A stretch of 30,981 bases of DNA, from positions 1 to 30,981 of the forward strand of contig DBEP01000004.1 in assembly GCA_002294045.1 (NCBI GenBank), read 5' to 3'. The DNA comes from Lachnoclostridium sp. UBA903 (lineage in GTDB: Bacteria; Bacillota; Clostridia; Lachnospirales; Lachnospiraceae). The notes beneath the pieces were generated by a model. That model searched no databases, was not told the origin of the DNA, and saw only the letters and a list, made by a program, of their open reading frames with translations. Numbering within the stretch: the first letter of the stretch is position 1; each line of letters begins with the position of its first letter. The position numbers and the translations under genes are program-made. Shown in pieces: positions 1-7,410 of this stretch.

Positions 1-873
1 TATCCTCCTGAATAATAAAGGCAAGAAATCCTTCAGGTACATTCCAAGGGCAAACCCCTTGCGGAAGATGTGGATTTAAAACAAATTGCCCAGACTACGG
101 CAGGCTTTACCGGCGCCGACCTGGAAAACCTTCTAAATGAGGCGGCTATTTGTGCGGCCAAGGAAAACCGCGCCTTTATTATTCAGGAGGATATTAAACG
201 TTCCTTTATTAAGATTGGTATCGGAACGGAAAAGAAGAGCAGGGTAATCTCGGATAAAGAAAAAAGGATTACGGCTTATCATGAGGCCGGCCATGCAATT
301 TTATTCCATGTACTTCCGGATGTGGGTCCTGTTTATACCGTGTCCATTATTCCTACCGGTAACGGTGCGGCAGGTTATACCATGCCCCTGCCGGAAAGAG
401 ATGAGATGTTTAACACTAAAGGGAAAATGCAGCAGGATATTATTGTAGGACTTGGCGGCAGGGCGGCAGAGGAGCTTATCTTTGACGACATTACCACGGG
501 AGCCTCCCAGGATATTAAGATGGCTACCAAAACGGCCAGATCCATGGTTACCAAATACGGATTTTCAAGTAATGTCGGTATGGTGAATTATGACAGCGAT
601 GACGACGAAGTATTTATTGGCCGAGATTTGGCCCATACCAGAAGTTACAGTGAAAGTGTTGCAAGAACCATTGATGATGAAGTAAAAAGCATGATTGACC
701 ATTGCTATAGTGAAGCCAAGAAAATATTAACGGAATACAATGATGTGCTTCATCAATGTGCTAAATTGTTAATTGAGAAAGAAAGAATTAACAGGGACGA
801 ATTCGAAGAATTGTTCTCCCATCCTACAGACGGCGGGGATGATGGCATGGATTCGGTGGTTTTAGAGGTATAA
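1..873 (+). pseudogene. ftsH: ATP-dependent zinc metalloprotease FtsH, 3' part with a frame break near its start in the window
   Basis: Membrane-anchored AAA+ protease of the FtsH family; only the end of the AAA lid and the M41 peptidase domain are here. FtsH-like sequence (R-Q-E-I-L-Q-V-H...) reads openly from base 19. The zinc motif HEAGH lies at bases 280-294, and the third ligand is probably the Asp of ASQDIK near base 513. The stop is TAA at 871-873. The same frame carries two TAA stops at 13-18, while the preceding family sequence (N-N-K-G) lies in the frame starting at base 2. The FtsH reading therefore jumps frame at about base 19-23. Translation could restart at GTG 70, but that product would lack the ATPase and membrane parts. 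A sequencing error cannot be excluded. The family call is certain; pseudogene status is inferred. Confidence 0.7.
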
Positions 874-1100
874 AACGGGGATTTACAAAAATTAGATAAA
901 AAATATCCGGTTTTTATTGGTTTTATAATATGGCTTTTACAAGACTTGTTTCAGAAATGAAAAAACGAACAAAAAAAATATCAATATTTTTTAATGTTTG
1001 TGCACACTTTTAATGATTCTGGTGTTATACTAATACTCGTAAACCCCAATACATTATATAGTTTTTGCTACACCCCATAAGTAACAAAAATACCTTCTCC
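874..1100. other. AT-rich intergenic region after ftsH
   Basis: No credible coding sequence or RNA gene is visible. The stretch is rich in A and T and ends in the hairpin terminator at 1101-1136. Confidence 0.5.
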
Positions 1101-1136
1101 AAAAAAAGGACAGCATTCGGAAAGCTGTCCTTTTTT
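1101..1136 (+). terminator. Rho-independent terminator downstream of ftsH
   Basis: GGACAGC (1108-1114) pairs with GCTGTCC (1124-1130). The stem is preceded by an A run and followed by six T, so it could work in both directions. Confidence 0.85.
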
Positions 1137-1294
1137 GTACCCTGAAGTGGGCTATTACAAAAATACAGCAATTTACATACTCAAAACGGAATTCTGTAAT
1201 TGACGATACCGCCCGTTTCTTCCGTTATTATTAAAAATATTGAGACGCAGCCATCGGGTGGTTAAGAGTAAATTACGAAAATGAATAAAAGCAC
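1137..1294. other. Non-coding spacer before the tRNA promoter
   Basis: I see no gene or clear structure between the terminator and the tRNA promoter. Confidence 0.4.
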
Positions 1295-1323
1295 TTGAAA
1301 AGGGATTTTTATTATGGTATAAT
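1295..1323 (+). promoter_or_regulatory. SigmaA promoter for the tRNA pair
   Basis: The -35 box is TTGAAA (1295-1300), the spacer is 17 bp, and the -10 box is TATAAT (1318-1323) with an upstream TG (extended -10). It lies 46 bp before tRNA-Leu. Confidence 0.8.
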
Positions 1324-1369
1324 TCTACCTTGTCAGTAAGTTTTGACTAAGATTTAATTTAAGTCAGAA

Positions 1370-1455
1370 GCCGGCGTGGCGGAACTGGCAGACGCACAGG
1401 ACTTAAAATCCTGCGGGACTAATCTCTCGTACCGGTTCGATTCCGGTCGCCGGCA
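1370..1455 (+). tRNA. tRNA-Leu (UAA)
   Basis: Acceptor stem GCCGGCG (1370-1376) pairs with CGCCGGC (1448-1454), with A as discriminator. The anticodon stem CAGGA/TCCTG encloses the loop CTTAAAA, giving anticodon TAA. A long variable arm marks a class II tRNA, and the T arm contains GGTTCGATTCC. The 3' CCA is not encoded. Confidence 0.97.
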
Positions 1456-1482
1456 TGTTTTTGACAGAATCATTTTCCTTAT

Positions 1483-1553
1483 GCGGGTGTAGTTCAATGG
1501 TAGAACACTAGCCTTCCAAGCTAGATACGTGGGTTCGATTCCCATCACCCGCT
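1483..1553 (+). tRNA. tRNA-Gly (UCC)
   Basis: Acceptor stem GCGGGTG (1483-1489) pairs with CACCCGC (1546-1552), with T as discriminator. The anticodon stem CTAGC/GCTAG encloses the loop CTTCCAA, giving anticodon TCC. It is 27 bp after tRNA-Leu and probably co-transcribed. CCA is not encoded. Confidence 0.97.
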
Positions 1554-1557
1554 TTAT

Positions 1558-1606
1558 AGAAAAACCTGTCGAAAAAGCTGAAATTGCTTTTGCGGCAGGT
1601 TTTTGT
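1558..1606 (+). terminator. Terminator after the tRNA pair
   Basis: AAACCTGTCG pairs with CGGCAGGTTT, with one wobble, across a loop of about 20 nt. A T run follows. It ends the tRNA transcript. Confidence 0.75.
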
Positions 1607-1660
1607 TATAATCAGGCTATAAATTGTATTTATATTAGTGGAGGTCAAAAATTTTTAGGT

Positions 1661-1945
1661 ATGGAAAATTATACTGGTAAAAAAATTGCTGCAACTCATA
1701 TCCCATTGATAATTAATCCTGATTCGGGTTTTTTGTATTTTGATGAAAAAGGTATTGTTTTTACAACTACTTTGGGTGATTCAGCAATAAAAATAGATTA
1801 TTGCGATATGAGCGAAGTTTTTAGGAAAAGAGCACTATTCGGTATAATTTCTTGTTTTTGTATACTAACACATCATGGTGAAAAATATAAATTCATTGTT
1901 TTTAAACGTGCGGCTGTTGTAGAGTTTTTGAAAAGCAAAATATAA
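1661..1945 (+). CDS. Small protein resembling a bacterial PH/GRAM-type domain
   Basis: A 94-residue protein without signal peptide or clear membrane helix. I chose ATG 1661; GGAGG at 1640-1644 is 16 bases upstream, longer than usual, and the reading frame continues upstream into the tRNA. The pattern (G-F-L-Y-F-D-E-K-G-I-V-F, then alternating strands, then K-Y-K-F-I-V-F-K-R and a final helix) resembles single bacterial PH-like or GRAM-like domains. This is fold-level intuition; I recognise no named family. It stands alone, and its base composition is more AT-rich than the housekeeping genes here. Function unknown. Confidence 0.6.
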   Translation: MENYTGKKIAATHIPLIINPDSGFLYFDEKGIVFTTTLGDSAIKIDYCDMSEVFRKRALFGIISCFCILTHHGEKYKFIVFKRAAVVEFLKSKI

Positions 1946-2191
1946 ACAAAACCTTCTGATTTATCATCTACAAAACCCGCATCTCCAGGTGAGTATAAAC
2001 TACATTAGCGGGTCAAATTGTCGTAAACCCGCCGGACACCCTTTTTGCTTATGTCAAATGAAATCAATTATCGAGAGTGACCATTTTGCGCTGTTATAGA
2101 AAATCACGGAATTGAGATGTAATTCACGATATTGCTTTTAGTACGGGTTTGATGGATGCCTTTTTTCCACTATTATTACATAATTATTATC
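1946..2191. other. Intergenic region with a repeated ACCCGC/GCGGGT/ACCCGC pattern
   Basis: No gene is visible. ACCCGC at 1975-1980 and again at 2027-2032 can each pair with GCGGGT at 2008-2013, so two stems would exclude each other. This may be chance or the remains of a mobile sequence. Confidence 0.35.
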
Positions 2192-2235
2192 CAAAGAAGT
2201 CGATTGTTTGCTGCAATTGACTTCTTTGCTTTTAT
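2192..2235 (+). terminator. Strong hairpin terminator
   Basis: CAAAGAAGTCGATTG (2192-2206) pairs with CAATTGACTTCTTTG (2214-2228), a 15-bp stem with one G-T wobble and a 7-nt loop. The T-rich tail CTTTTATTT follows. It separates the small PH-like gene from the next gene. Confidence 0.8.
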
Positions 2236-2344
2236 TTGATAAAATATGATTTGTATAAATATGGTTATCAATTTATCGGGCAATTTTGTATTGCGGATTA
2301 TTTAATGTAATGCAAAATGAGAATGTATATGTGTGGTGATAGGT

Positions 2345-2896
2345 TTGTACTTATATCATTATTTTGATAAAACAATCGGTGCATTTTTAAATTTATCAGA
2401 TTTAACTATTGATGAAGCCAAAATAATTATGAAGACTATAAAGGATACAAAACCGTTTGTTCAATGTGCAAAACGGCATCCCACATATGTAGAGGATAGA
2501 TTGCACTATGAAGAAATATTAGTAACAGAGTTTACGAAAAAAGGTGGCATTATCAAACGAAAAGCGCCGCATTATATGGTAATTGAACACTCTCCATGGC
2601 TGGCCAAATGGTTTGACAATAGTGATTACATAAAAATACCTATAGATGAATTTGATTTAAGAACGATTTCTTTTACATATGGAGATTCCCATCCTGTATT
2701 CAGTCCCAGAGTAAATAAAATGGATGATAAGGAATATCGCCGCAAGCTTTATACCTATGATGAAATACTTGAACTTATTGCCAAATATGGACTTCCGCAA
2801 GACTGGAATAACGATGGCTTACATGGCCCGGAAAGATATATTGAAGCACATATATGGTGTGATGATACTATTGATAAATACCGAAATAAACAATAG
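2345..2896 (+). CDS. Conserved hypothetical protein (Y-L-Y-H-Y N-terminus), about 183 residues
   Basis: A soluble protein of a family I recall from clostridia, without known function. Hallmarks are the start L/M-Y-L-Y-H-Y-F-D, the middle segment A-P-H-Y-M-V-I-E-H-S-P-W-L, then F-T-Y-G-D-S-H-P-V-F-S-P-R and a C-terminal G-P-E-R-Y-I-E-A-H-I-W. The conserved Tyr/His/Asp/Glu could be catalytic or metal-binding, but nothing proves it. TTG 2345 is chosen because it matches the family's usual beginning; GTG 2333 or 2336 are alternatives. No strong ribosome binding site is visible. It stands between two unrelated genes on the same strand. Confidence 0.75.
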   Translation: MYLYHYFDKTIGAFLNLSDLTIDEAKIIMKTIKDTKPFVQCAKRHPTYVEDRLHYEEILVTEFTKKGGIIKRKAPHYMVIEHSPWLAKWFDNSDYIKIPIDEFDLRTISFTYGDSHPVFSPRVNKMDDKEYRRKLYTYDEILELIAKYGLPQDWNNDGLHGPERYIEAHIWCDDTIDKYRNKQ

Positions 2897-3001
2897 TGAT
2901 ATGGCGCTATAGGCATAATGCAAGGCTGATCCAATTAACTGAACAATAGAGCTTAATGTAGCAGAAAAATTACAATTTGAAGGTTAGTCAGGAGTTCCGA
3001 T

Positions 3002-3808
3002 ATGGCAAAAACGAAAAAACCTTTAGGACATAAAATTTGGTTTAAGATTATATTAACGATATTGGTATTTATTCCGGCTTATTCTCAAATACCATTCGAA
3101 CAGACAGACACTGCCTCTGTTATTGCTTCTGTTTTGTCCGGTCCCCTGATTGCTTCAATAACGTGGTTTTTGCCCGTATTCAAGCTGTTATTACTGTGCG
3201 TTTCAATCACGCCATTCGTATTCAGAGAGAAATCAGAAAAGGCAGTATTCGGTTATTACGTTTTCGTATTGGCTGCCGTTGGTGTTTTTCAGAACATGGC
3301 ACAAACAGAAACTTACGGTTTTGTATGGCTTTTAGGGAACACCCTGATTGAATTTGCTGTGCTTGGGTTCTGCATATACGATTTAATAAAGGGTAAATCA
3401 ATAATTCAAAAGCAATTTTTTAACAGAGGGCGTTGCTGGATTATTCCTTTGATGCTGCTGGCATATCTGATGCCTTATACCGTTTCGGATGCCGGTGCGG
3501 TTATTCCGGCGTTTACTTTGCATGTACTTTACAATGAATCGGGTGTTACATATTGTATGATAACCCCAGTTATTATTGGTGTCTTATTGTTGTTTTCAAA
3601 GGGAATTCACAAACCCACGTTATCCGTTTTATCTTATGCCGGGTTTATTTTCGGTTTATTAAATGTGGTAACATGGTTTGTCGTACAAAGAGAAAGCTGG
3701 TGGATGGGAATTCTGCACCTTCCGCTTGTGGCTATAGCGCTGTGTGGTCTCATTATTGCTCATAATGAAAGCCCAAATTCTTATAAGATGAGCCTGCCGC
3801 AAAACTAA
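3002..3808 (+). CDS. Polytopic membrane protein of unknown function
   Basis: A 268-residue, strongly hydrophobic protein with about seven or eight predicted membrane helices: around residues 13-28, 42-72, 81-97, 105-127, 145-165, 183-200, 206-228 and 236-252. A basic N-terminus (MAKTKKPLGHK) suggests a cytoplasmic start. The start is ATG 3002, preceded by CAGGAG. I recognise no transport or enzyme motif. A MerR-type regulator follows on the same strand after 163 bp; the pairing suggests a sensed or regulated transport or resistance role, but the regulator has its own promoter. Its last codons form one half of an inverted repeat (3791-3800/3851-3860). Confidence 0.75.
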   Translation: MAKTKKPLGHKIWFKIILTILVFIPAYSQIPFEQTDTASVIASVLSGPLIASITWFLPVFKLLLLCVSITPFVFREKSEKAVFGYYVFVLAAVGVFQNMAQTETYGFVWLLGNTLIEFAVLGFCIYDLIKGKSIIQKQFFNRGRCWIIPLMLLAYLMPYTVSDAGAVIPAFTLHVLYNESGVTYCMITPVIIGVLLLFSKGIHKPTLSVLSYAGFIFGLLNVVTWFVVQRESWWMGILHLPLVAIALCGLIIAHNESPNSYKMSLPQN

Positions 3809-3860
3809 TAAATTACAATTTACCGGTGAAATTATAAGCATTATAGGAGGGCGGCAGGCT
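3791..3860. repeat. 10-bp inverted repeat spanning the membrane-protein stop codon
   Basis: AGCCTGCCGC (3791-3800) and GCGGCAGGCT (3851-3860) are perfect complements separated by 50 bases. The left arm lies inside the last codons of the membrane-protein gene. There is no T run, so it is not a standard terminator. Confidence 0.55.
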
Positions 3861-3922
3861 GATACAGGATTGGTTTTCATTGATGCACTATCAAACTTTT
3901 TACTAATTTTGAAAAATTCCTA

Positions 3923-3953
3923 TTGACTAATACCTTGGGTGTTGGCTTATCAT
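3923..3953 (+). promoter_or_regulatory. MerR-type promoter with 19-bp spacer
   Basis: The -35 box TTGACT (3923-3928) and -10 box TATCAT (3948-3953) are separated by 19 bp, the long spacing typical of promoters that MerR-family proteins untwist. The gene directly downstream encodes a MerR-family protein, so autoregulation is likely. Confidence 0.7.
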
Positions 3954-3971
3954 TCTTTTGAGGTGATAATT

Positions 3972-4853
3972 ATGTTGATAAATGAGGTCAGCAAAGAAAC
4001 TGGCTTAACAAAAAAAGCGATTGAATATTATTCCGGGCAAGGATTGCTTGAACCCACCGTATTAGAAAACGGATACAGAGAATTTAGCGAAAAGGATATT
4101 GAACAATTGAGAAAAATATCTGTTTTACGCAAGCTGGGGATAAGTACAAATGAAATCAAGGCAGTTCTTAAAGATGAAACGGGCTATTCATTACGGAAGC
4201 TATCTGTTCAGAAAGAATTGAGCCTCCAAAGAGAACAGGCAAAGAAAACAATTCTTAATAAACTTAGTTCCGGTATAAGTTATTCAGAAATTAATTCTGA
4301 ATTAAAAGCAATTGAAGATAGTGCGACAATAACTGAAAAGTTATTAGAAGCCTTTCCGGGATATTATGGGAGATTTATTTGTCTGCATTTTGCCCGATTC
4401 TTAAACGAACCAATTACAACAGACAAGCAAAAATCAGCATACGAGAAAATCATATCTTTCTTAGATAATGTTCCTTTGTTTACCCTTCCGGAAGATTTAC
4501 AGGATTATCTAATGGAGAGTACAAAGCATATGGGCACGGAACAAATTGCCGAAATGATAGAGACCACAAAAAAATCGGTAGAGAACCCGGACGACTTTTT
4601 AGAGCATAACAAAGAAATGCTTGAGCAATATCTGGCAATAAAGCAATCAGATGAGTACAAAAGTTCGCCCGTGTATCAAATTCAGTCGTTATTAAAGGAG
4701 TTTAACCGCACAAGCGGTTATTACGATATCTTTATTCCTGCATTAAAAGAATTAAGCTATTCCTATGCTGAATATTATAAGCAGCTGGAAATAGCAAATG
4801 AAAAACTTTCTGCTCTGTATCCCGATATTGCACAATTGGAGAAGCAGAGTTAA
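3972..4853 (+). CDS. MerR-family transcriptional regulator
   Basis: A DNA-binding regulator of 293 residues. Residues 1-70 form the MerR winged helix: N-E-V-S-K-E-T-G-L-T-K-K-A-I-E-Y-Y, then G-Y-R-E-F-S-E-K-D-I-E-Q-L. A helical dimerisation segment follows and then a helix-rich C-terminal domain of about 190 residues, larger than the metal-sensing MerR proteins and lacking their Cys ligands. It therefore more likely senses an organic ligand or membrane state. The start is ATG 3972 with GAGGTG at 3960-3965. The promoter just upstream has the 19-bp spacer expected for its own family. The preceding membrane-protein gene is the obvious candidate target or partner. The effector cannot be told from sequence. 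Confidence 0.92.
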   Translation: MLINEVSKETGLTKKAIEYYSGQGLLEPTVLENGYREFSEKDIEQLRKISVLRKLGISTNEIKAVLKDETGYSLRKLSVQKELSLQREQAKKTILNKLSSGISYSEINSELKAIEDSATITEKLLEAFPGYYGRFICLHFARFLNEPITTDKQKSAYEKIISFLDNVPLFTLPEDLQDYLMESTKHMGTEQIAEMIETTKKSVENPDDFLEHNKEMLEQYLAIKQSDEYKSSPVYQIQSLLKEFNRTSGYYDIFIPALKELSYSYAEYYKQLEIANEKLSALYPDIAQLEKQS

Positions 4854-4874
4854 TGAGCGGTATTGAACAAACGC

Positions 4875-4911
4875 ACTCCGGAGCGGCGCAAGCACCGCCG
4901 CCCGGAGTTTT
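4875..4911. terminator. Bidirectional terminator between merR-type gene and pirin gene
   Basis: ACTCCGG (4875-4881) pairs with CCGGAGT (4902-4908), with an inner GCGGCG/CGCCGC stem and a short T tail. It lies between convergent genes. Confidence 0.75.
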
Positions 4912-4963
4912 ACTCAGCCGGGCTGTCCGAGAAAGCCAGCCGGCACGAGCTATTCTATGATTG

Positions 4964-5992
4964 TCATTTCTCAGGCGGAGTTTCTTCCCTGCCATCCTCA
5001 TACCGGGCAAACCGCCCTTTTTCTCCGGGAGAAACAGGACCGTCCTCTGTCCATGGCCAGCCGCCAAACTGCGTACTTTGGTAATCGGTAAAGGCCTGCA
5101 CAATCTCCTCCCGGGTATTCATAACAAAAGGACCGTGGGCCACTACCGGTTCCTGAATGGGTTCTCCTTCTAGAAGCAGCAGCCGGCTTTCCGTTGTTCC
5201 GTTTTTCAGGATAATGTTTTCGCCGCCGGCCAGTTCGGCAAAATAGCCGGAAGAAAGCTCTGCGGCTTCAACTTGCATTGTATGTCCCATGTAATAATAC
5301 AGCATTCTGTTCAGGGTAGATGAAACGCCGGGAATGATAAATTCAGCTTCAGGCTCAATGGTCAGGAGCCAAATTCCCACATGGTTGTCCCGGTCTGCTG
5401 CCCAGGAATCAGGATTGGGCATAGGGCTTTCTGTCCGGCCGTAATGTCCGGCAATCAGACGGATTCGGGTTCTGCGGCCATTGCTGTCGGTATGAAGAAC
5501 CACAGGGATTTCTTCGTTCCACATCATTTTATAGTGAGGGGATACAAATTTGTTTTTGGCAGGAAGGTTAATCCAAATCTGGAACAGCTCCATAGGATTT
5601 GGCTGAGTTTTGGACAGAAGAGGGAACATCTCTGAATGCTGAAGCCCCTTACCTGCCGTCATCCACTGAACGTCACCGTTGCCATAGCGCCCCATGGCCC
5701 CCAGCCCGTCGGCATGGTCTACAAACCCTTCCAGTACCGCCGTCACCGTTTCAAAGCCCCGGTGGGGATGCACCGGAAAACCGGGAACGGTTTTGCCGTA
5801 ATACATGCGCCAAGGGGCACTGTGGTCAAATTCCTCCTGAGTGCTTTTTTCCATGCTGGGAACCGCCGGTTCCATCCGGCCGTTGCCTTTGGGGAAAGCA
5901 TCCCGATGGTGCATACAGGCAATGAAAGGATTTTTAACCTGCATTCCAAATCCAAGTGTTCCTGTGCGAATGATTTTATTTTCCATATTCAT
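4964..5992 (-). CDS. Pirin family protein
   Basis: A bicupin of 342 residues. Pirins bind a metal (usually iron) in the N-terminal cupin; some cleave quercetin-like flavonoids and others act as regulators. The metal-binding pattern is intact: H-P-H-R-G-F-E (His75, His77) and G-L-Q-H-S-E (His119, Glu121). The length is somewhat above the usual 230-300 because of a longer C-terminal end that includes a pirin-type P-F-V-M-N-T motif and a short charged tail. The start is ATG 5992 behind AAGGAG; ATG 5986 and TTG 5995 are alternatives. The gene is alone on the minus strand, convergent with the MerR gene, and is noticeably more GC-rich than its neighbours, which may point to separate acquisition. 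Confidence 0.93.
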   Translation of the reverse strand: MNMENKIIRTGTLGFGMQVKNPFIACMHHRDAFPKGNGRMEPAVPSMEKSTQEEFDHSAPWRMYYGKTVPGFPVHPHRGFETVTAVLEGFVDHADGLGAMGRYGNGDVQWMTAGKGLQHSEMFPLLSKTQPNPMELFQIWINLPAKNKFVSPHYKMMWNEEIPVVLHTDSNGRRTRIRLIAGHYGRTESPMPNPDSWAADRDNHVGIWLLTIEPEAEFIIPGVSSTLNRMLYYYMGHTMQVEAAELSSGYFAELAGGENIILKNGTTESRLLLLEGEPIQEPVVAHGPFVMNTREEIVQAFTDYQSTQFGGWPWTEDGPVSPGEKGRFARYEDGREETPPEK

Positions 5993-5995
5993 CAA

Positions 5996-6215
5996 GCTCC
6001 TTTTATTGTTAGAGTATTAATTTAGAAAAAAAGGAATATAATCCATTTTAAATTCTGGTATAAAAAAGCGCCTCTTTGTGAAATTAAATTTGATTTAGAC
6101 CAAAAAAACCGAGAAGAATGGGTGCTTTTCATGTATAAATTATACTACAATGTCTTACTTAAAATCCAGAGAAATTTGAGGGGACTGTTTGGTTAAGTTA
6201 AAAAGGAGAAAAGAA
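5996..6215. other. Divergent intergenic region between pirin and methyltransferase genes
   Basis: The stretch contains the pirin ribosome binding site (complement of AAGGAGC) at its left edge and AT-rich DNA without a gene. The pirin promoter must lie here, but I cannot single out its boxes. Confidence 0.4.
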
Positions 6216-6243
6216 TTGAAAATAAACAGAGATAGAGTATAAT
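6216..6243 (+). promoter_or_regulatory. Promoter upstream of the methyltransferase gene
   Basis: The -35 box TTGAAA (6216-6221), a 16-bp spacer and the -10 box TATAAT (6238-6243). It lies 150 bp before the start codon. A second TATAAT at 6329-6334 has no good -35 box. Confidence 0.55.
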
Positions 6244-6393
6244 GATGATAAACAGATTTAAAATTAATCATAAGAGGTACTCTGCCCATTTAATCCTAAA
6301 CTGACTAAACGTAATCGCGGGTTTATTGTATAATTTATAGAGAAGTGTTTCAGTGGTAAAATAAGTAAAATTAAAAATGAAAGCTGGGATAAG

Positions 6394-6999
6394 ATGTTCA
6401 AAAAAATTTTGCAAAATACTAGAAAACCACAAGGATTCCTTGGAAGAATAATGCTCAAAGGTATGAATTCGGGGCATACACAGCTATCTGAATGGGGATT
6501 TTCTTATCTGAATTTAAAGGGCAAATTGCATATTTTGGATGTTGGCTGCGGTGGTGGTGCAAATCTTGCAAAAATGTTAAGAGATTTACCTGAAAGCATT
6601 GCAGACGGAATAGATTATTCGGAGGAAAGCGTTGCCTTCAGCAAAAAAACAAATTCGGCCCACCTTGGAAAGCGTTGCACCATTCGGCAAGGCAATGTAT
6701 TGTCCTTACCATATTCCGACCATTCTTTAGATGTTGTTACTGCCTTTGAAACAATTTATTTCTGGCCATCCTTGGATAAAGCCTTTGAAGAAATAAAGCG
6801 GGTTCTCAAAGCGAATGGAGTTTTCCTTATCTGCTGTGAATCAGACGACGCTGAAGACACCACATGGACAAGCCGCATAGACGGCATGACTGTATACCAG
6901 GGCGAAGATTTAAAAAACCGTCTTTTAAAAATTGGATTTCAAAACATAGAATTACACATGCATAAAAAAGGCTGGATATGCTTAAAAGCAGTTTGTTAA
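6394..6999 (+). CDS. Class I SAM-dependent methyltransferase
   Basis: A cytoplasmic methyltransferase of 201 residues with a Rossmann-like fold. Motif I is I-L-D-V-G-C-G-G-G-A-N (residues 47-57), the SAM-binding glycine loop. G-I-D-Y-S-E-E-S follows as the acidic strand, then Q-G-N-V-L-S-L-P-Y-S-D-H-S-L-D-V-V as motifs II/III and E-I-K-R-V-L-K-A-N-G as the Methyltransf_11 end. It belongs to the UbiE/Methyltransf_11 type; the substrate cannot be predicted. The start is ATG 6394 with only a weak ribosome binding site. It has its own promoter, and a truncated reading frame follows directly after its stop, so the original downstream partner may have decayed. Confidence 0.92.
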   Translation: MFKKILQNTRKPQGFLGRIMLKGMNSGHTQLSEWGFSYLNLKGKLHILDVGCGGGANLAKMLRDLPESIADGIDYSEESVAFSKKTNSAHLGKRCTIRQGNVLSLPYSDHSLDVVTAFETIYFWPSLDKAFEEIKRVLKANGVFLICCESDDAEDTTWTSRIDGMTVYQGEDLKNRLLKIGFQNIELHMHKKGWICLKAVC

Positions 7000-7183
7000 T
7001 TACATTAATTATGAGGCTGAAAAAGAAGATTACGATTTGGATGAAAAAGGAAATGTGATTCTCATAAACGGCTCCAAAATGACATGGGAAGATGTTAAAC
7101 GTAATGGGTTTGACTATATTGCATTATCTTTTGTGGATAACAAGGGAGAAGCCGTTCGATTTATCGATTATGAATTAGCGTAG
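6986..7183 (+). pseudogene. Remnant of a small coding region downstream of the methyltransferase
   Basis: One frame is open from 6986 to the TAG at 7181-7183, 65 codons. It reads like genuine protein (D-E-K-G-N-V-I-L-I-N-G-S-K-M-T-W-E-D-V-K-R and F-V-D-N-K-G-E-A-V-R-F-I-D-Y-E) but has no proper start; GTG 7055 with AAAGG upstream could give 42 residues. It overlaps the methyltransferase end in another frame. It looks like the 3' end of a gene whose front was lost by a deletion. I do not recognise the family. Confidence 0.5.
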
Positions 7184-7241
7184 GTTATGATTAGAGCATA
7201 ATCCGTACTTCACCGTCAGAATTTTTTATACACTACTCAGG

Positions 7242-7280
7242 AAATCTGTAAATTCTCACATGGAATTTGCAGGTTTTTTG
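7242..7280 (+). terminator. Terminator after the gene remnant
   Basis: AAATCTGTAAATTC (7242-7255) pairs with GAATTTGCAGGTTT (7263-7276), a 14-bp stem with two wobbles, followed by further T. Confidence 0.8.
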
Positions 7281-7293
7281 TTGTGCTTTGATA

Positions 7294-7302
7294 TGCTATA
7301 CT
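7294..7302 (+). promoter_or_regulatory. Extended -10 promoter upstream of the GNAT gene
   Basis: TGCTATACT at 7294-7302 is an extended -10 box; no convincing -35 box accompanies it. The GNAT start is 108 bp downstream. Confidence 0.5.
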
Positions 7303-7410
7303 ATAGACGAATTATTATACACATAATCAAAATAAGAATTTAAACTGCGGATAATTTATTTAACTCATAAATAACATTTGATTAATTGCCGGTAAAAAAG
7401 GAGAAATAAT

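Noticed and set aside
1354..1548. Open frame on the minus strand across the two tRNA genes
   Set aside because: It is the translated complement of tRNA sequence, a common false gene call.
5381..6025. Several long open frames opposite the pirin gene
   Set aside because: They arise from the GC-rich third positions of the pirin gene, have no ribosome binding sites, and their translations look like no protein family.
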